NCBI RefSeq assembly: GCF_900104795.1
Contig: NZ_FNTG01000001.1
Coordinates: 4,340,001-4,404,000, forward strand
Direction of reading: 5' to 3'
Length of the DNA: 64,000 bases
Origin: Burkholderia sp. WP9
GTDB taxonomy: Bacteria > Pseudomonadota > Gammaproteobacteria > Burkholderiales > Burkholderiaceae
Position 1 is the stretch's first letter. Each line of letters opens with the position of its first letter. The translations under genes and the position numbers were made by a program. A model generated the notes under the pieces. The model made no database searches. It saw nothing but the letters and a program-made list of their open reading frames with translations, and had not been told where the DNA came from. Positions 28,556 to 37,502 of the stretch are shown here, piece after piece.

Positions 28556-29722
28556 ATGCCCATTCCATTACTGGCGCTGGCGATCAGCGCATTCGCGATC
28601 GGCACGACCGAATTCGTCATCATGGGCTTGCTGCCCGAGGTCGCGCACGATCTGGCCGTGTCGATTCCATCGGCGGGCTTGCTGGTGAGCGGCTACGCGC
28701 TCGGCGTCGCCGTCGGCGCGCCGCTGCTCGCGGTGGTGACCAGCAAGATGCCGCGCAAGCTGGCGTTGCAGTTGCTCATGGGCGTGTTCATCGTCGGCAA
28801 TACGCTGTGCGCGATCGCGTCGAGCTATTCCGTGCTGATGGTCGCGCGCGTGGTCACCTCGTTCGCGCACGGTTCGTTCTTCGGCATCGGCGCCGTGGTG
28901 GCGGCGTCGCTCGTGCCGGCGGAAAAGCGTGCGAGCGCGATCGCACTGATGTTCACCGGCCTGACGCTCGCGAACGTGCTCGGCGTGCCGTTCGGCACGT
29001 TCATCGGGCAGGAGTTCGGCTGGCGCGCGGCGTTCTGGATCGTCAGCGCATTCGGCGTGCTGTCGCTCGCGGGCATCACGGCGCTGCTGCCGAATCGTCA
29101 CGACGCCGGCCCGGTCGGTCTCGGTCATGAAGTGCGCGTACTGAAGGACCCGCAAGTCTGGACCGCGCTCGCGATGACAGTGCTCGGCTTCGGCGGTGTA
29201 TTTGTCGTGTTCACCTATATCGCGCCGATTCTCGAACAGGTGAGCGGTTTCTCGCCACGCGGCGTCACGCTCATCCTGGTGCTGTTCGGCGTGGGCCTGA
29301 CAATCGGCAACACGGTGGGCGGCAAGCTGGCGGATCGCGCGCTGATGCCCTCACTGATGGGCATTCTGGTCGCGCTGGCGGTGGTCATGGCGATTTTCGC
29401 GCGCACCAGTCATTCGCAAGTGGCCGCGGCGATCACAATTTTCGTGTGGGGCATCGCCGCCTTCGCGACGGTGCCGCCTTTGCAGATGCGCGTGGTCGAG
29501 AAGGCCGCTGCGGCGCCGAATCTGGCTTCGACGCTGAACATCGGCGCGTTCAACGTCGGCAATGCGGGCGGCGCGTGGCTCGGCGGGCTCGTGATCAACC
29601 ACGGCCATTCGCTCGATACCCTGCCGTGGGTCGCGGCGGCGGTCAGCGTGGCGGCGCTGCTGCTCACGTGGTTCGCGGCGCGCATGGACGCGCCGGCCTC
29701 GAGCGCGGTACAGCGCGCGTGA
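28556..29722 (+). CDS. MFS transporter, AraJ/DHA1-like
   Basis: A 388-residue inner-membrane permease with 12 predicted hydrophobic segments. The N-terminus AISAFAIGTTEFVIMGLLPEVA is the hallmark of the AraJ/YdhP/chloramphenicol-efflux group; GHxFGIGAVVAASLVP-like residues follow near 95-110. GGAG lies five bases before the ATG at 28556. It is probably co-transcribed with the VOC gene 14 bp upstream. Proton-driven export of a small toxic compound is likely; the substrate is unknown. Confidence 0.92.
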   Translation: MPIPLLALAISAFAIGTTEFVIMGLLPEVAHDLAVSIPSAGLLVSGYALGVAVGAPLLAVVTSKMPRKLALQLLMGVFIVGNTLCAIASSYSVLMVARVVTSFAHGSFFGIGAVVAASLVPAEKRASAIALMFTGLTLANVLGVPFGTFIGQEFGWRAAFWIVSAFGVLSLAGITALLPNRHDAGPVGLGHEVRVLKDPQVWTALAMTVLGFGGVFVVFTYIAPILEQVSGFSPRGVTLILVLFGVGLTIGNTVGGKLADRALMPSLMGILVALAVVMAIFARTSHSQVAAAITIFVWGIAAFATVPPLQMRVVEKAAAAPNLASTLNIGAFNVGNAGGAWLGGLVINHGHSLDTLPWVAAAVSVAALLLTWFAARMDAPASSAVQRA

Positions 29723-29784
29723 AGGTGTGGGTGTGTCAGCTGGCGAGTCGGCGCGTGTGCGCGCCCTTATGAAAAATTCGCACA

Positions 29785-29814
29785 AGCATTGCGGAAAACG
29801 TCCTCCGCAATGCT
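29785..29814. repeat. Inverted repeat upstream of XRE-cupin gene
   Basis: AGCATTGCGGA (29785-29795) and TCCGCAATGCT (29804-29814) form a perfect 11-bp dyad with an 8-base spacer. There is no T run after it, so it reads more like an operator of the downstream regulator than a terminator of the MFS gene. Confidence 0.6.
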
Positions 29815-29917
29815 GATAACAGTGTGAAGATAACTTCGTTGGGCGCGGCGGGACGCGATGCTATCGTGCTTGCACTAACCGCTTGCCCGCCGTCCGGCGG
29901 CGCTTCTGGAGGCAATC

Positions 29918-30607
29918 ATGCATTCCCCGCTTGCGCTGGTTCGCGATCCCACGGCTGACACCGATGCGTCGCCGCGTGCCGCAGAACCCTTCGATGCACT
30001 GGAACATCTGGTCGGCGTGAATCTCGCCCGCTTGCGCGCCGAACGGCAACTGTCGCTCGACGCTTTGGCCCGCGCGTCCGGCGTGTCGCGTGCGATGCTC
30101 GCGCAAATCGAGTCGGCGCGCAGCGTGCCGTCCATCAAGGTGCTGTGCAAGGTGGCGGCTGCGTTGAAGGTGTCGGTGGCGGCTTTCTTGCGCCGTCATG
30201 CGACTAACGGCTTCGAGCATTTACCGGCGGAGCGCTCGTCGCGCGTCGTCAGTTCGAATGGGCGCTATTCGGCCCGGCCGCTTTATCCCGACGCCGAGCC
30301 GACCGCCGCCGAATTTCACGAACTGCGTATCGCGCCGTTGCACACCGAGGCCGGCACGCGCCGCGCGCCAGGCACGACGGTGAATCTGGTGGTGAGCGAA
30401 GGCACGCTGGAAGTCAGCGTGCACGATCAGCGCCAGTTGCTGGCCACCGGCGACGCGATCGTGTTCGACGCCGACCAGCCGCACAGCCTGCGCAATCCCG
30501 GCGACACGGAAGCGCGCGCGTTTCGCGTGACGCTGAAGGCGGAGACGCCGCCGCGCTGGGACGTGCCCGCGCACGGCGAGACCGCGCGCGAGGCCGCGCC
30601 GGTTTGA
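29918..30607 (+). CDS. XRE-family regulator with cupin domain
   Basis: A 229-residue regulator. A Cro/CI-type helix-turn-helix (about 30-90: LARLRAERQLSLDALARASG then SRAMLAQIESARSVPSI) is joined to a C-terminal cupin_2 barrel (about 140-210) that would bind a small effector. GGAGG precedes the ATG at proper spacing. Such regulators often control amino-acid or polyamine use, or stress genes nearby. No dedicated target is obvious; the dyad at 29785-29814 suggests self-control. Confidence 0.92.
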   Translation: MHSPLALVRDPTADTDASPRAAEPFDALEHLVGVNLARLRAERQLSLDALARASGVSRAMLAQIESARSVPSIKVLCKVAAALKVSVAAFLRRHATNGFEHLPAERSSRVVSSNGRYSARPLYPDAEPTAAEFHELRIAPLHTEAGTRRAPGTTVNLVVSEGTLEVSVHDQRQLLATGDAIVFDADQPHSLRNPGDTEARAFRVTLKAETPPRWDVPAHGETAREAAPV

Positions 30608-30725
30608 TCACGTTTCGCAGACGGGTGAGCCAGAAATTGGGGATTTCCGTCTGATCAGTAGGGTTGCGCTGCATGGGCGGCGCGGCTGCTGTATGCTTTG
30701 CCAGCCGGTCGATCCGGCAATCAGT

Positions 30726-30952
30726 GCGTCTTCAGGGCGGGGTGAAATTCCCCACCGGCGGTATGCCGGCAGCGCGAAAGCGTGAGCCGGTGAGCCCGCG
30801 AGCGCCCGCGTCGTCAGTGTGTTTGGACCTGTGCAGCTGCGTTGCATGGGACCAGCGTAATCGCCAAAGCGATCACGCTGGTCGACACGGGGTCAGCAGA
30901 TCTGGTGAGAAGCCAGAGCCGACGGTTAGAGTCCGGATGGAAGAAGATGTGC
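30726..30952 (+). promoter_or_regulatory. FMN riboswitch (RFN element)
   Basis: Binds FMN and lowers ribB expression when FMN is plentiful. Conserved RFN blocks appear in order: TTCAGGGCGGGGTGAAATTC from 30731, CACCGGCGGTATGCCGGCAG, GAGCCCGCGAGCGCC, then after a long gap GTCAGCAGATCTGGTGAGA, AGCCAGAGCCGACGGTTAGA and GTCCGGATGGAAGAAGATG. The gap (about 30808-30890) is an enlarged variable region with its own hairpin, GACCAGCGT...ACGCTGGTC (30850-30883). It lies about 130 bp before ribB. Confidence 0.95.
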
Positions 30953-31003
30953 AGATAGTCATGTTCGTTTCCGTGGCGCCGCTTGCAGGTCCGGGCGGTG
31001 CGC

Positions 31004-31026
31004 GAACGCCGCCTGAAGCGGCGTTC
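31004..31026 (+). promoter_or_regulatory. Hairpin between FMN riboswitch and ribB
   Basis: GAACGCCGC (31004-31012), loop, GCGGCGTTC (31018-31026), then a loosely T-rich tract. It is a candidate expression-platform hairpin. With no clean T run it may act with Rho or by masking the ribosome site instead. Confidence 0.45.
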
Positions 31027-31084
31027 AGCGGCGCGTCTTTGTCTGTTTGCAATGCCCTGAAACGTTTTTCGCCCAACTTTTGCG

Positions 31085-31819
31085 ATGAGCGTTTCAACTA
31101 TGTCTTTTGCTACTTTTCCTGCTCCGTCGACGATTGCGGATAGCGCATTCCTCGATCTCCCCTTGCTCGACACCGAGCCCGTTCCGCCACGTATCGCCGC
31201 CGCCTTGCAAGCCATGCGCGATGGCCGCGCCGTCGTGCTGCAAGACGACCACGACCGCGAGAACGAAGCCGATCTGATCGTCTCCGCCGAGCGTCTGTCC
31301 GTCGAAACCATGGCGTTGTTGATTCGCGAGTGCAGCGGCATTGTGTGCCTGTGCCTGCCGGACGAGAAGATCCGCGCGCTCGAATTGCCGCCGATGGCTG
31401 TCAACAACGAAAGCCGTCACGGCACCGCGTTCACCGTCTCGATCGAAGCGCGCGACGGCGTGACCACCGGCGTATCCGCACTCGATCGCGTGACGACGAT
31501 TCGCGCCGCGATCGCCGATACGGCCAAGCCCGCCGATATCGTGCGCCCGGGCCATGTGTTCCCGTTGCGTGCGCAACCCGGCGGCGTGCTCGCCCGTCGC
31601 GGCCATACCGAAGGCACGGTGGACCTGGCGATTCTCGCGGGTCTGAAGCCGGCCGGTGTGCTGTGCGAACTGATGAACCCGGACGGCACGATGACGCGCG
31701 GCGCAGACGTGGAGCGCTTCGCCGCGCAACACAATCTGCCGATGCTGACCATTGCCGAACTGGTGGAGTTTCGTCAGGCGTTGGCGCAAGCGCGCGAATG
31801 CGTGGCTGACGAGGCTTAG
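31085..31819 (+). CDS. ribB: 3,4-dihydroxy-2-butanone 4-phosphate synthase
   Basis: Makes the four-carbon unit of riboflavin from ribulose 5-phosphate, releasing formate. The acidic metal and substrate loop [10 protein letters not shown] is at residues 54-63, followed by [12 protein letters not shown] and the HTEGTVDLA block. At 244 residues it is the single-function form, without the RibA GTP cyclohydrolase II domain that RibBA fusions carry. A stand-alone riboswitch-controlled ribB is a known arrangement that tops up the pathway. ATG 31085 is used; ATG 31100 is also possible. Confidence 0.96.
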   Translation: MSVSTMSFATFPAPSTIADSAFLDLPLLDTEPVPPRIAAALQAMRDGRAVVLQDDHDRENEADLIVSAERLSVETMALLIRECSGIVCLCLPDEKIRALELPPMAVNNESRHGTAFTVSIEARDGVTTGVSALDRVTTIRAAIADTAKPADIVRPGHVFPLRAQPGGVLARRGHTEGTVDLAILAGLKPAGVLCELMNPDGTMTRGADVERFAAQHNLPMLTIAELVEFRQALAQARECVADEA

Positions 31820-31874
31820 TGCGGGAAGGGTGCGCGCGCGTGAGGTGAGGCGCGCACTCGCTCCAGTTCGGACG

Positions 31875-31904
31875 CAAAAAAGCCGGCTCTTCCAGCCGGC
31901 TTTC
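31875..31904 (-). terminator. Terminator downstream of HAD gene
   Basis: AAAGCCGGC and GCCGGCTTT form the stem; the run AAAAAAA at its left end becomes T7 on the minus strand, ending the HAD gene. On the plus strand the tail is only CTTTCC, so it is weaker for ribB. Confidence 0.75.
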
Positions 31905-31984
31905 CAGTTGCCGCAAACGCCTACGTTCGTACGTCGCCGCGTACGCCGGCTCGACAGCCGGCTTATCCGATTGACGCGAACAAA

Positions 31985-32671
31985 CTACGACTGCACGTCG
32001 CCGAACTCGCCGCGTACGCCGGCTTCGACCAGCGCGGGCAATTCGTCCATATGCTGCATGATGCGAGTCATACCCATCTTGCGAAGCGCGTCCGCGTAGC
32101 CATCGGGAATATGGCTCGCGCCGACGAAGGCGATCGTTTTCATACCCGCCGCGCGCGCGGCATTCAAACCCGCCACGCTGTCCTCCACCACCACACAGCG
32201 TGACGGCTCCACACCCAGCGTCTGAGCGGCGAACAGATAGACATCGGGATAAGGCTTCGGCCGGGCCACCTGTTCCGCGCTGAAAATACGCTCGCCGAAA
32301 ATCTGCTGCAAACCCGCGCGCCGTACCGACGCGTTCACGCGCGCCATGCGGCTGTTCGAGACGACGGCGGCCGGCAACGTGACACGTTGCAAGGCATCGC
32401 GCACGCCGTTGATCGGGCTGAGCGAGGCTGCAAGCGCAATCTCGACGTTGTGTTCGATGGTGTCGAAAAAATTCGCGGGGAGCGTGATGTCGAACGACTT
32501 CTCGATGCCTTCGAGAAAACGCGACGTTTGTTGGCCAAAAGCCGTTTTGACGATGGGTTCGAAATCGAGGCCGGGAAACGTGGCGGTCAGCGTTTCGAAC
32601 ATGACGCGGTCAGCGATGATTTCGCTGTCGACGAGCACGCCGTCGCAGTCGCAAATGAGGTGGTCGATCAT
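31985..32671 (-). CDS. HAD-family hydrolase, YieH-like
   Basis: A 228-residue haloacid-dehalogenase phosphatase. Motif I DCDGVLVDSE gives nucleophile Asp8 and acid Asp10, motif II is VVSNS, motif III Lys is in ARPKPYPDVY and motif IV is VVEDSVAGLNAARAAGM. The helical cap between motifs I and II marks subfamily IA. YieH-type members act on sugar phosphates such as 6-phosphogluconate, which cannot be confirmed here. It lies 173 bp downstream of glpF on the same strand and may or may not belong to that transcript. Confidence 0.9.
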   Translation of the reverse strand: MIDHLICDCDGVLVDSEIIADRVMFETLTATFPGLDFEPIVKTAFGQQTSRFLEGIEKSFDITLPANFFDTIEHNVEIALAASLSPINGVRDALQRVTLPAAVVSNSRMARVNASVRRAGLQQIFGERIFSAEQVARPKPYPDVYLFAAQTLGVEPSRCVVVEDSVAGLNAARAAGMKTIAFVGASHIPDGYADALRKMGMTRIMQHMDELPALVEAGVRGEFGDVQS

Positions 32672-32844
32672 GGCTGAAAACGGAAAGCGAAGCGCATGGG
32701 CAAGGCAATTGCAAGCTTATGCGCGGAGAGTGAAAGCGTCATGATACGTGCTTTGGCGCCGCCTGCGCGGCGCCGCCGTTCTCCGTCACGGCTTCGGAAC
32801 GTCCTGGGTGGGCGTTCGAGGCGGCTCTTGACTACGCCGTCAGA

Positions 32845-33558
32845 TCAATGCGCGTGCAGATACAGATACAGGCACGCAGCCGCCGCGCCGCCCAGCAACG
32901 GACCGCACACCGGAATCCACGCATAGTGCCAATCGCTGTCGCGCTTGCCCGGAATCGGCAGCAGCGCATGCATCAGACGCGGCGACAGGTCGCGCGCGGG
33001 GCTCATTGCGTAGCCGGTCGGGCCGCCGAGCGAGATGCCGATGCCGAGGACCAGCAGGCCGACCGGCAGCGCATCGAGCGCGCCGAGGCCGACTTGCGGC
33101 GAAGCCAGATACAGCACGCCGAGAATCAGCACGAACGTGGCGATCATTTCGGTGAGCAGGTTATGCGGCACGCTGCGAATCGCCGGCGCGGTGCAGAACA
33201 CGCCGAGCTTCACGTCGGCATCGCCTTCTTTCACGAAGTGCTGGCGATAGGCGACCCACACGAGCAGCGCGCCGGCCATGCCGCCGAGCATCTGCGCGGC
33301 CACATAGCCCGGCACTTTGGCCCACGCGAACTTGCCGGCCAGCGCGAGGCTGACGGTCACGACAGGATTCAGGTGCGCGCCGCTGAACGAAGCGGTGACA
33401 TAGACGGCGATGAACACGGCCATCGCCCAGCCCATCACGATCACGATCAGGTCCGCGCCTTTGCCTTTGGTCCGCGCGAGCAGCACGTTGGCGACGGCGC
33501 CGTCGCCGAGCAGCACCACGAGCGCCGTGCCGATGAATTCTGCAATGTAAGGATGCAT
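32845..33558 (-). CDS. glpF: Glycerol facilitator, aquaporin family
   Basis: Inner-membrane channel passing glycerol. Six membrane segments and two half-helix loops are visible in 237 residues. The first channel motif is normal: GAHLNPVVTV with NPV at 64-66. The second reads AMSPARDLSPR with Ser186 in place of the usual Asn of NPA; Arg189 and Asp190, typical of glycerol channels, are kept. Codons around it are intact, so this is a real substitution. It follows glpK by 86 bp, third in glpD-glpK-glpF. Confidence 0.92.
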   Translation of the reverse strand: MHPYIAEFIGTALVVLLGDGAVANVLLARTKGKGADLIVIVMGWAMAVFIAVYVTASFSGAHLNPVVTVSLALAGKFAWAKVPGYVAAQMLGGMAGALLVWVAYRQHFVKEGDADVKLGVFCTAPAIRSVPHNLLTEMIATFVLILGVLYLASPQVGLGALDALPVGLLVLGIGISLGGPTGYAMSPARDLSPRLMHALLPIPGKRDSDWHYAWIPVCGPLLGGAAAACLYLYLHAH

Positions 33559-33644
33559 CGTTGGGTATCCGAAATATAGTTGTCAGGGAAGCCGCTGGAT
33601 AAGCAGCTTCTTTATGTCGAGAGGCGAGTGTTAGAAAACCACGC

Positions 33645-35144
33645 TCAAGGCGTGTCGGCCCAAGCCTTTGCGGCGCGGATCGCGCGCTTCCAGCCGTCGA
33701 GGCATTCCTTCACGTCGGCATGCGGCAGCGCGGGGGTGAAGCGGCGGTCGAGCTTCCATTGGCTTTGCAGTTCGTCGACATCCTTCCAGTAGCCGACCGC
33801 GAGACCGGCCAGATAAGCCGCGCCCAACGCGGTCGTTTCCGACACCTTGGGGCGCACGGCGTCGACGCCGAGAATGTCCGCCTGGAATTGCATCAGCAGA
33901 TTGTTCGCGCAGGCGCCGCCGTCCACTCGCAATTCGCCGATGCGAATGCCGGAGTCGGCTTCCATCGCCTTCAACACGTCGAGCGATTGATAGGCGATCG
34001 AGTCGAGCGCGGCGCGTGCGATATGCGCCGACGACGTGCCGCGCGTCACGCCGAACAGCGTGCCGCGAGCGCGTGCGTTCCAGTGCGGCGCGCCGAGACC
34101 GGCGAAGGCGGGCACCAGATACACACCGTCGCAATGCGGCACGCTGCGCGCCAGCGTTTCGATTTCAGCGGCGTTCTTGATGATGCCAAGGCCATCGCGC
34201 AGCCATTGCACCACGGCGCCGCCAATGAAAATGCTGCCTTCCAGCGCGTAATTGATCTGATCGCCGATCTGCCAGGCGATCGTGGTGACGAGATTGTTCT
34301 TCGATTCGATCGGCTTGTCGCCGGTATTCATCACGAGGAAGCAGCCGGTGCCGTAGGTGTTCTTCACCATGCCCGACTCGGTGCACATCTGGCCGAAGAG
34401 GGCAGCGTGCTGGTCGCCGGCGATGCCCGCGAGCGGAATCTTGGAAGCGAACACGGTGGTCTTGGTCGGCCCATACACTTCCGACGAAGCCCGCACTTCC
34501 GGCAGCATGCTGCGCGGAATGTCGAGCGCTTCGAGCAGCTCGTCGTCCCATTTCAGCGAGTGGATGTTGAACAGCATGGTGCGCGACGCGTTGGTGACGT
34601 CGGTGACGTGCAGGCCGCCCTTGGTGAAATTCCACACGAGCCAGCTATCGACGGTGCCGAATGCAAGGCGCCCCTGTTTGGCCTTTTCGCGCGCGCCTTC
34701 TACGTTGTCGAGAATCCAGCGGATCTTGGTCGCCGAGAAATACGAGTCGATCGGCAAGCCGGTTTTCGCGCGGACTTTTTCTTCGAGACCCTGCTCCTTC
34801 AACTGGTCGCAGAAGTCGGCAGTGCGGCGGTCCTGCCAAACGATCGCGTTATAGATCGGATGGCCGGTTTCGCGATCCCACACGATGGTGGTCTCGCGCT
34901 GATTGGTGATGCCGATCGCTGCGATCGAGGTGCCGTTCATGCCGGCGCGCGTCACGGCTTCAGCGGCGACGCCCGCCTGAGTCGACCAGATTTCCTGCGG
35001 ATCGTGCTCGACCCAGCCCGGACGCGGGTAGATTTGCTGGAATTCCTTTTGAGCGGTCGACACGATATTGCCGAGCCGGTCGAACAGCATCGCGCGCGAG
35101 CTAGTGGTGCCTTGGTCAAGCGCGAGGATGTACTGATCCTGCAT
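33645..35144 (-). CDS. glpK: Glycerol kinase
   Basis: Phosphorylates glycerol to glycerol 3-phosphate, trapping it in the cell. FGGY-family kinase of 499 residues, beginning with the phosphate-binding [16 protein letters not shown], followed by TNQRETT, the NTYGTGCF tract and the C-terminal [14 protein letters not shown]. Full length. It sits between glpD (174 bp upstream) and glpF (86 bp downstream). Confidence 0.98.
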   Translation of the reverse strand: MQDQYILALDQGTTSSRAMLFDRLGNIVSTAQKEFQQIYPRPGWVEHDPQEIWSTQAGVAAEAVTRAGMNGTSIAAIGITNQRETTIVWDRETGHPIYNAIVWQDRRTADFCDQLKEQGLEEKVRAKTGLPIDSYFSATKIRWILDNVEGAREKAKQGRLAFGTVDSWLVWNFTKGGLHVTDVTNASRTMLFNIHSLKWDDELLEALDIPRSMLPEVRASSEVYGPTKTTVFASKIPLAGIAGDQHAALFGQMCTESGMVKNTYGTGCFLVMNTGDKPIESKNNLVTTIAWQIGDQINYALEGSIFIGGAVVQWLRDGLGIIKNAAEIETLARSVPHCDGVYLVPAFAGLGAPHWNARARGTLFGVTRGTSSAHIARAALDSIAYQSLDVLKAMEADSGIRIGELRVDGGACANNLLMQFQADILGVDAVRPKVSETTALGAAYLAGLAVGYWKDVDELQSQWKLDRRFTPALPHADVKECLDGWKRAIRAAKAWADTP

Positions 35145-35318
35145 TGTCTCTTCTCCATGCGTTTTATGAATCGCCGGACGGGTAGCCGGCGACGGGAACG
35201 GCTTGTTGTTTTAAGCGGGCTGCAACACGTGTGACGATGCGGCCCAGCCTGGTCCAGCCGAGAGGTGAAGCGATCCGGTTCCTTCGGATGCAGCGGTGCG
35301 CTGCGTAGCGATATCTGA

Positions 35319-36848
35319 CTATGCGCTCTGTCGCGCGGATTCGCGGGCGAACCACGTATCGATATCGCGTGTGATCGAATCGAGCGTGCCCGGTTCGACA
35401 TGCAAGCCGAGTTTCGAACGGCGCCAGAGCACGTCCTGCGCGCTGCGCGCCCATTCGGTGTCGCGCAGATAAGTCAGTTCCGCTTCGTACAGGCCGGGCG
35501 CGAAAGCGCGGCCGAGATCGGCCACGGAGCGCGCGTTGCCGATGACATGCTTGGCACGTGTGCCGTAGGCGCGGGCAAGGCGGTGCGCCAGATCGGCCGG
35601 CAGCCACGCATGCTGCTGCTTGAATTCGCTGAGAAAGCGCTCGAAGTTGGCGTTCGGCATATCGCCGCCGGGCAACGGCGCACCGGCCGTCCATGACGAC
35701 GCGCCGTTTTGCAGCGCTTGCGCGAGTTTGTCGACGGCTTCTTCCGCCAGTTTGCGGAAGGTCGTGATCTTGCCGCCGAACACCGAGAGCAACGGCGCTT
35801 CACCGGCAGGCGCGTCGAGTTCGAGCGAGTAGTCGCGCGTGACCGCCGACGGGTTGTCCGCGCCTTCCTCCTCGAGCAGCGGACGCACGCCTGAATAGGT
35901 CCAGCGCACGTCGGCGGGCGAGATCTTCTGCTTGAAATAGCGGTTGATCGAGTCGCACAGGTACTGCGTTTCTTCCGCGTTGATCGCCACTTTCGACGGG
36001 TCGTCGCGATACTCGAGATCCGTCGTGCCGATCAGCGTGTAATCGTGTTCGTAGGGAATCGCGAAGATGATGCGCTTGTCCGGATTCTGGAAGATATACG
36101 CGTGATCGTGCTCGAACAGCCGCCGCGTGACGATGTGACTGCCTTTCACGAGCCGCACGCTGTGCGACGCCGCGCGGCCGAGCGCACCTTGCAGCAGTTC
36201 GCCGACCCACGGGCCCGCGGCGTTCGCAATGGATGCGGCGCGCACGTCCAGAATCGTGCCGTCGTCGCGCTTGAGCTGGGCGCGCCATTCGCCGCCGGCG
36301 CGCACGGCGCTCAGCAGTTTCGTGCGCGTGAGGATTTTCGCGCCGCGCTCTTTGGCGTCCAGTGCGTTCAATACGACCAGACGCGCGTCGTTGACCCAGC
36401 CGTCCGAGTACACAAAACCGCGCTTGATCGAATCGACCAGCGGCACGCCCGCCGGATGGTTGCGCATCACAATGCCGCGCGAACCCGGCAGCAGTTCGCG
36501 TTTGGCGAGATGGTCGTACAGGAAAAGACCGGCGCGGATCAGCCAGGCCGGGCGCAGATCGGGCATGTGCGGCATCACGAAGCGCAGCGGCCACATGATG
36601 TGCGGCGCGGCGCGCAGCAGCGTTTCACGCTCCTGCAGGGCTTTGCGCACCAGCCCGAACTCGCGGTATTCCAGATAGCGCAGGCCGCCGTGAATCAGCT
36701 TGGTACTGGCCGACGACGTGTGCGCCGCCAGGTCGTCCTGTTCGCACAGCAGCACCGACAGGCCGCGGCCCGCCGCATCGCGAGCGATGCCGGCGCCGTT
36801 GATCCCACCGCCCACGACGAGCAAATCGTATCTTGAGCCTTGCGTCAC
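35319..36848 (-). CDS. glpD: Glycerol-3-phosphate dehydrogenase, FAD-dependent
   Basis: Membrane-associated aerobic enzyme that oxidises glycerol 3-phosphate to DHAP and feeds electrons to ubiquinone. The dinucleotide fold VVGGGINGAGIARDAAGRG is at residues 11-29, then LIHGGLRYLEY, and the GVRPLLEEE and SVFGGKITTFRKLAEEAVD blocks. Length is 509 residues, normal. The start is GTG at 36848, with GGGGACA upstream. First gene of the glycerol run; a GlpR-type operator lies about 70 bp before it. Confidence 0.97.
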   Translation of the reverse strand: MTQGSRYDLLVVGGGINGAGIARDAAGRGLSVLLCEQDDLAAHTSSASTKLIHGGLRYLEYREFGLVRKALQERETLLRAAPHIMWPLRFVMPHMPDLRPAWLIRAGLFLYDHLAKRELLPGSRGIVMRNHPAGVPLVDSIKRGFVYSDGWVNDARLVVLNALDAKERGAKILTRTKLLSAVRAGGEWRAQLKRDDGTILDVRAASIANAAGPWVGELLQGALGRAASHSVRLVKGSHIVTRRLFEHDHAYIFQNPDKRIIFAIPYEHDYTLIGTTDLEYRDDPSKVAINAEETQYLCDSINRYFKQKISPADVRWTYSGVRPLLEEEGADNPSAVTRDYSLELDAPAGEAPLLSVFGGKITTFRKLAEEAVDKLAQALQNGASSWTAGAPLPGGDMPNANFERFLSEFKQQHAWLPADLAHRLARAYGTRAKHVIGNARSVADLGRAFAPGLYEAELTYLRDTEWARSAQDVLWRRSKLGLHVEPGTLDSITRDIDTWFARESARQSA

Positions 36849-36914
36849 CTGCTGTGTCCCCTGCGCTGTGTATCTGAGATATGAAAAGCCGTTTAGAAAA
36901 TCTATCGAATCGAT

Positions 36915-36934
36915 AGTGTTCGTTTTCGAACTTT
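36915..36934. promoter_or_regulatory. GlpR-type operator upstream of glpD
   Basis: AGTGTTCGTTTTCGAACTTT contains the dyad GTTCG-TTTT-CGAAC and fits the E. coli GlpR consensus of TGTTCG and CGAACA half-sites. A partial second site (TGAACA-TATTCGAA, about 36937-36950) adjoins. Position suits repression of glpD when glycerol 3-phosphate is low. Confidence 0.65.
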
Positions 36935-37058
36935 AATGAACATATTCGAAAAAGTAAAGTTCGGATCGTTTGGCTGACCCTCTAACCGGTGTGCGGGTAG
37001 TGGCGCAACGCGCGGCCACGGACGATACTCTCGGCAGCAGCCATTTCGAGGTGAATTC

Positions 37059-37433
37059 ATGCGTGGACTTTTGATGATCGGCGCCGCAGCGCTTCTCGCG
37101 GGATGCATCAGCTCGCCGAGCCTGACGGGAACGATGGGCGCACCGTCATTCGTGTCGTTGCAACAGATGTGCAGTGCCCAGACGGTCGACTACGGCAACG
37201 ACGCGCAAGGCGTCTACGCGGCCATGTTCGATGCCTATGTGGCGAACCGGCATGGCAAGTTGTCGAAGGACGATTTCTGCGCGTTCCAGACGTCGATTGC
37301 GCAGCGTTACACGAGCCAGGGCACGAGCGCTGATCCGCAAGTACGCAATCAGTGGGTGACGTTCTTCATCGACCAGCGGGCCCGCGCGTTGAGCTGGCGC
37401 GCGGCTGTCGATCCGACCTTGCGCAACGGCTGA
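37059..37433 (+). CDS. Small putative lipoprotein
   Basis: A 124-residue protein with a short signal peptide ending in a lipobox, LLAGC (Cys16), so it should be lipidated and anchored in a membrane facing the periplasm. The mature part is soluble, with two cysteines (MCSAQT and DFCAFQ) that could pair. I do not recognise the family. GAGGTG six bases before the ATG supports the start. It is isolated: divergent from glpD and convergent with a TetR gene. Confidence 0.8.
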   Translation: MRGLLMIGAAALLAGCISSPSLTGTMGAPSFVSLQQMCSAQTVDYGNDAQGVYAAMFDAYVANRHGKLSKDDFCAFQTSIAQRYTSQGTSADPQVRNQWVTFFIDQRARALSWRAAVDPTLRNG

Positions 37434-37502
37434 GATTCAAGCGGGGGCTGTGTTCCACAACGTTTGCTGCAGGTGGCTGAACGGATGCAAGTGTGGTTTG
37501 CG

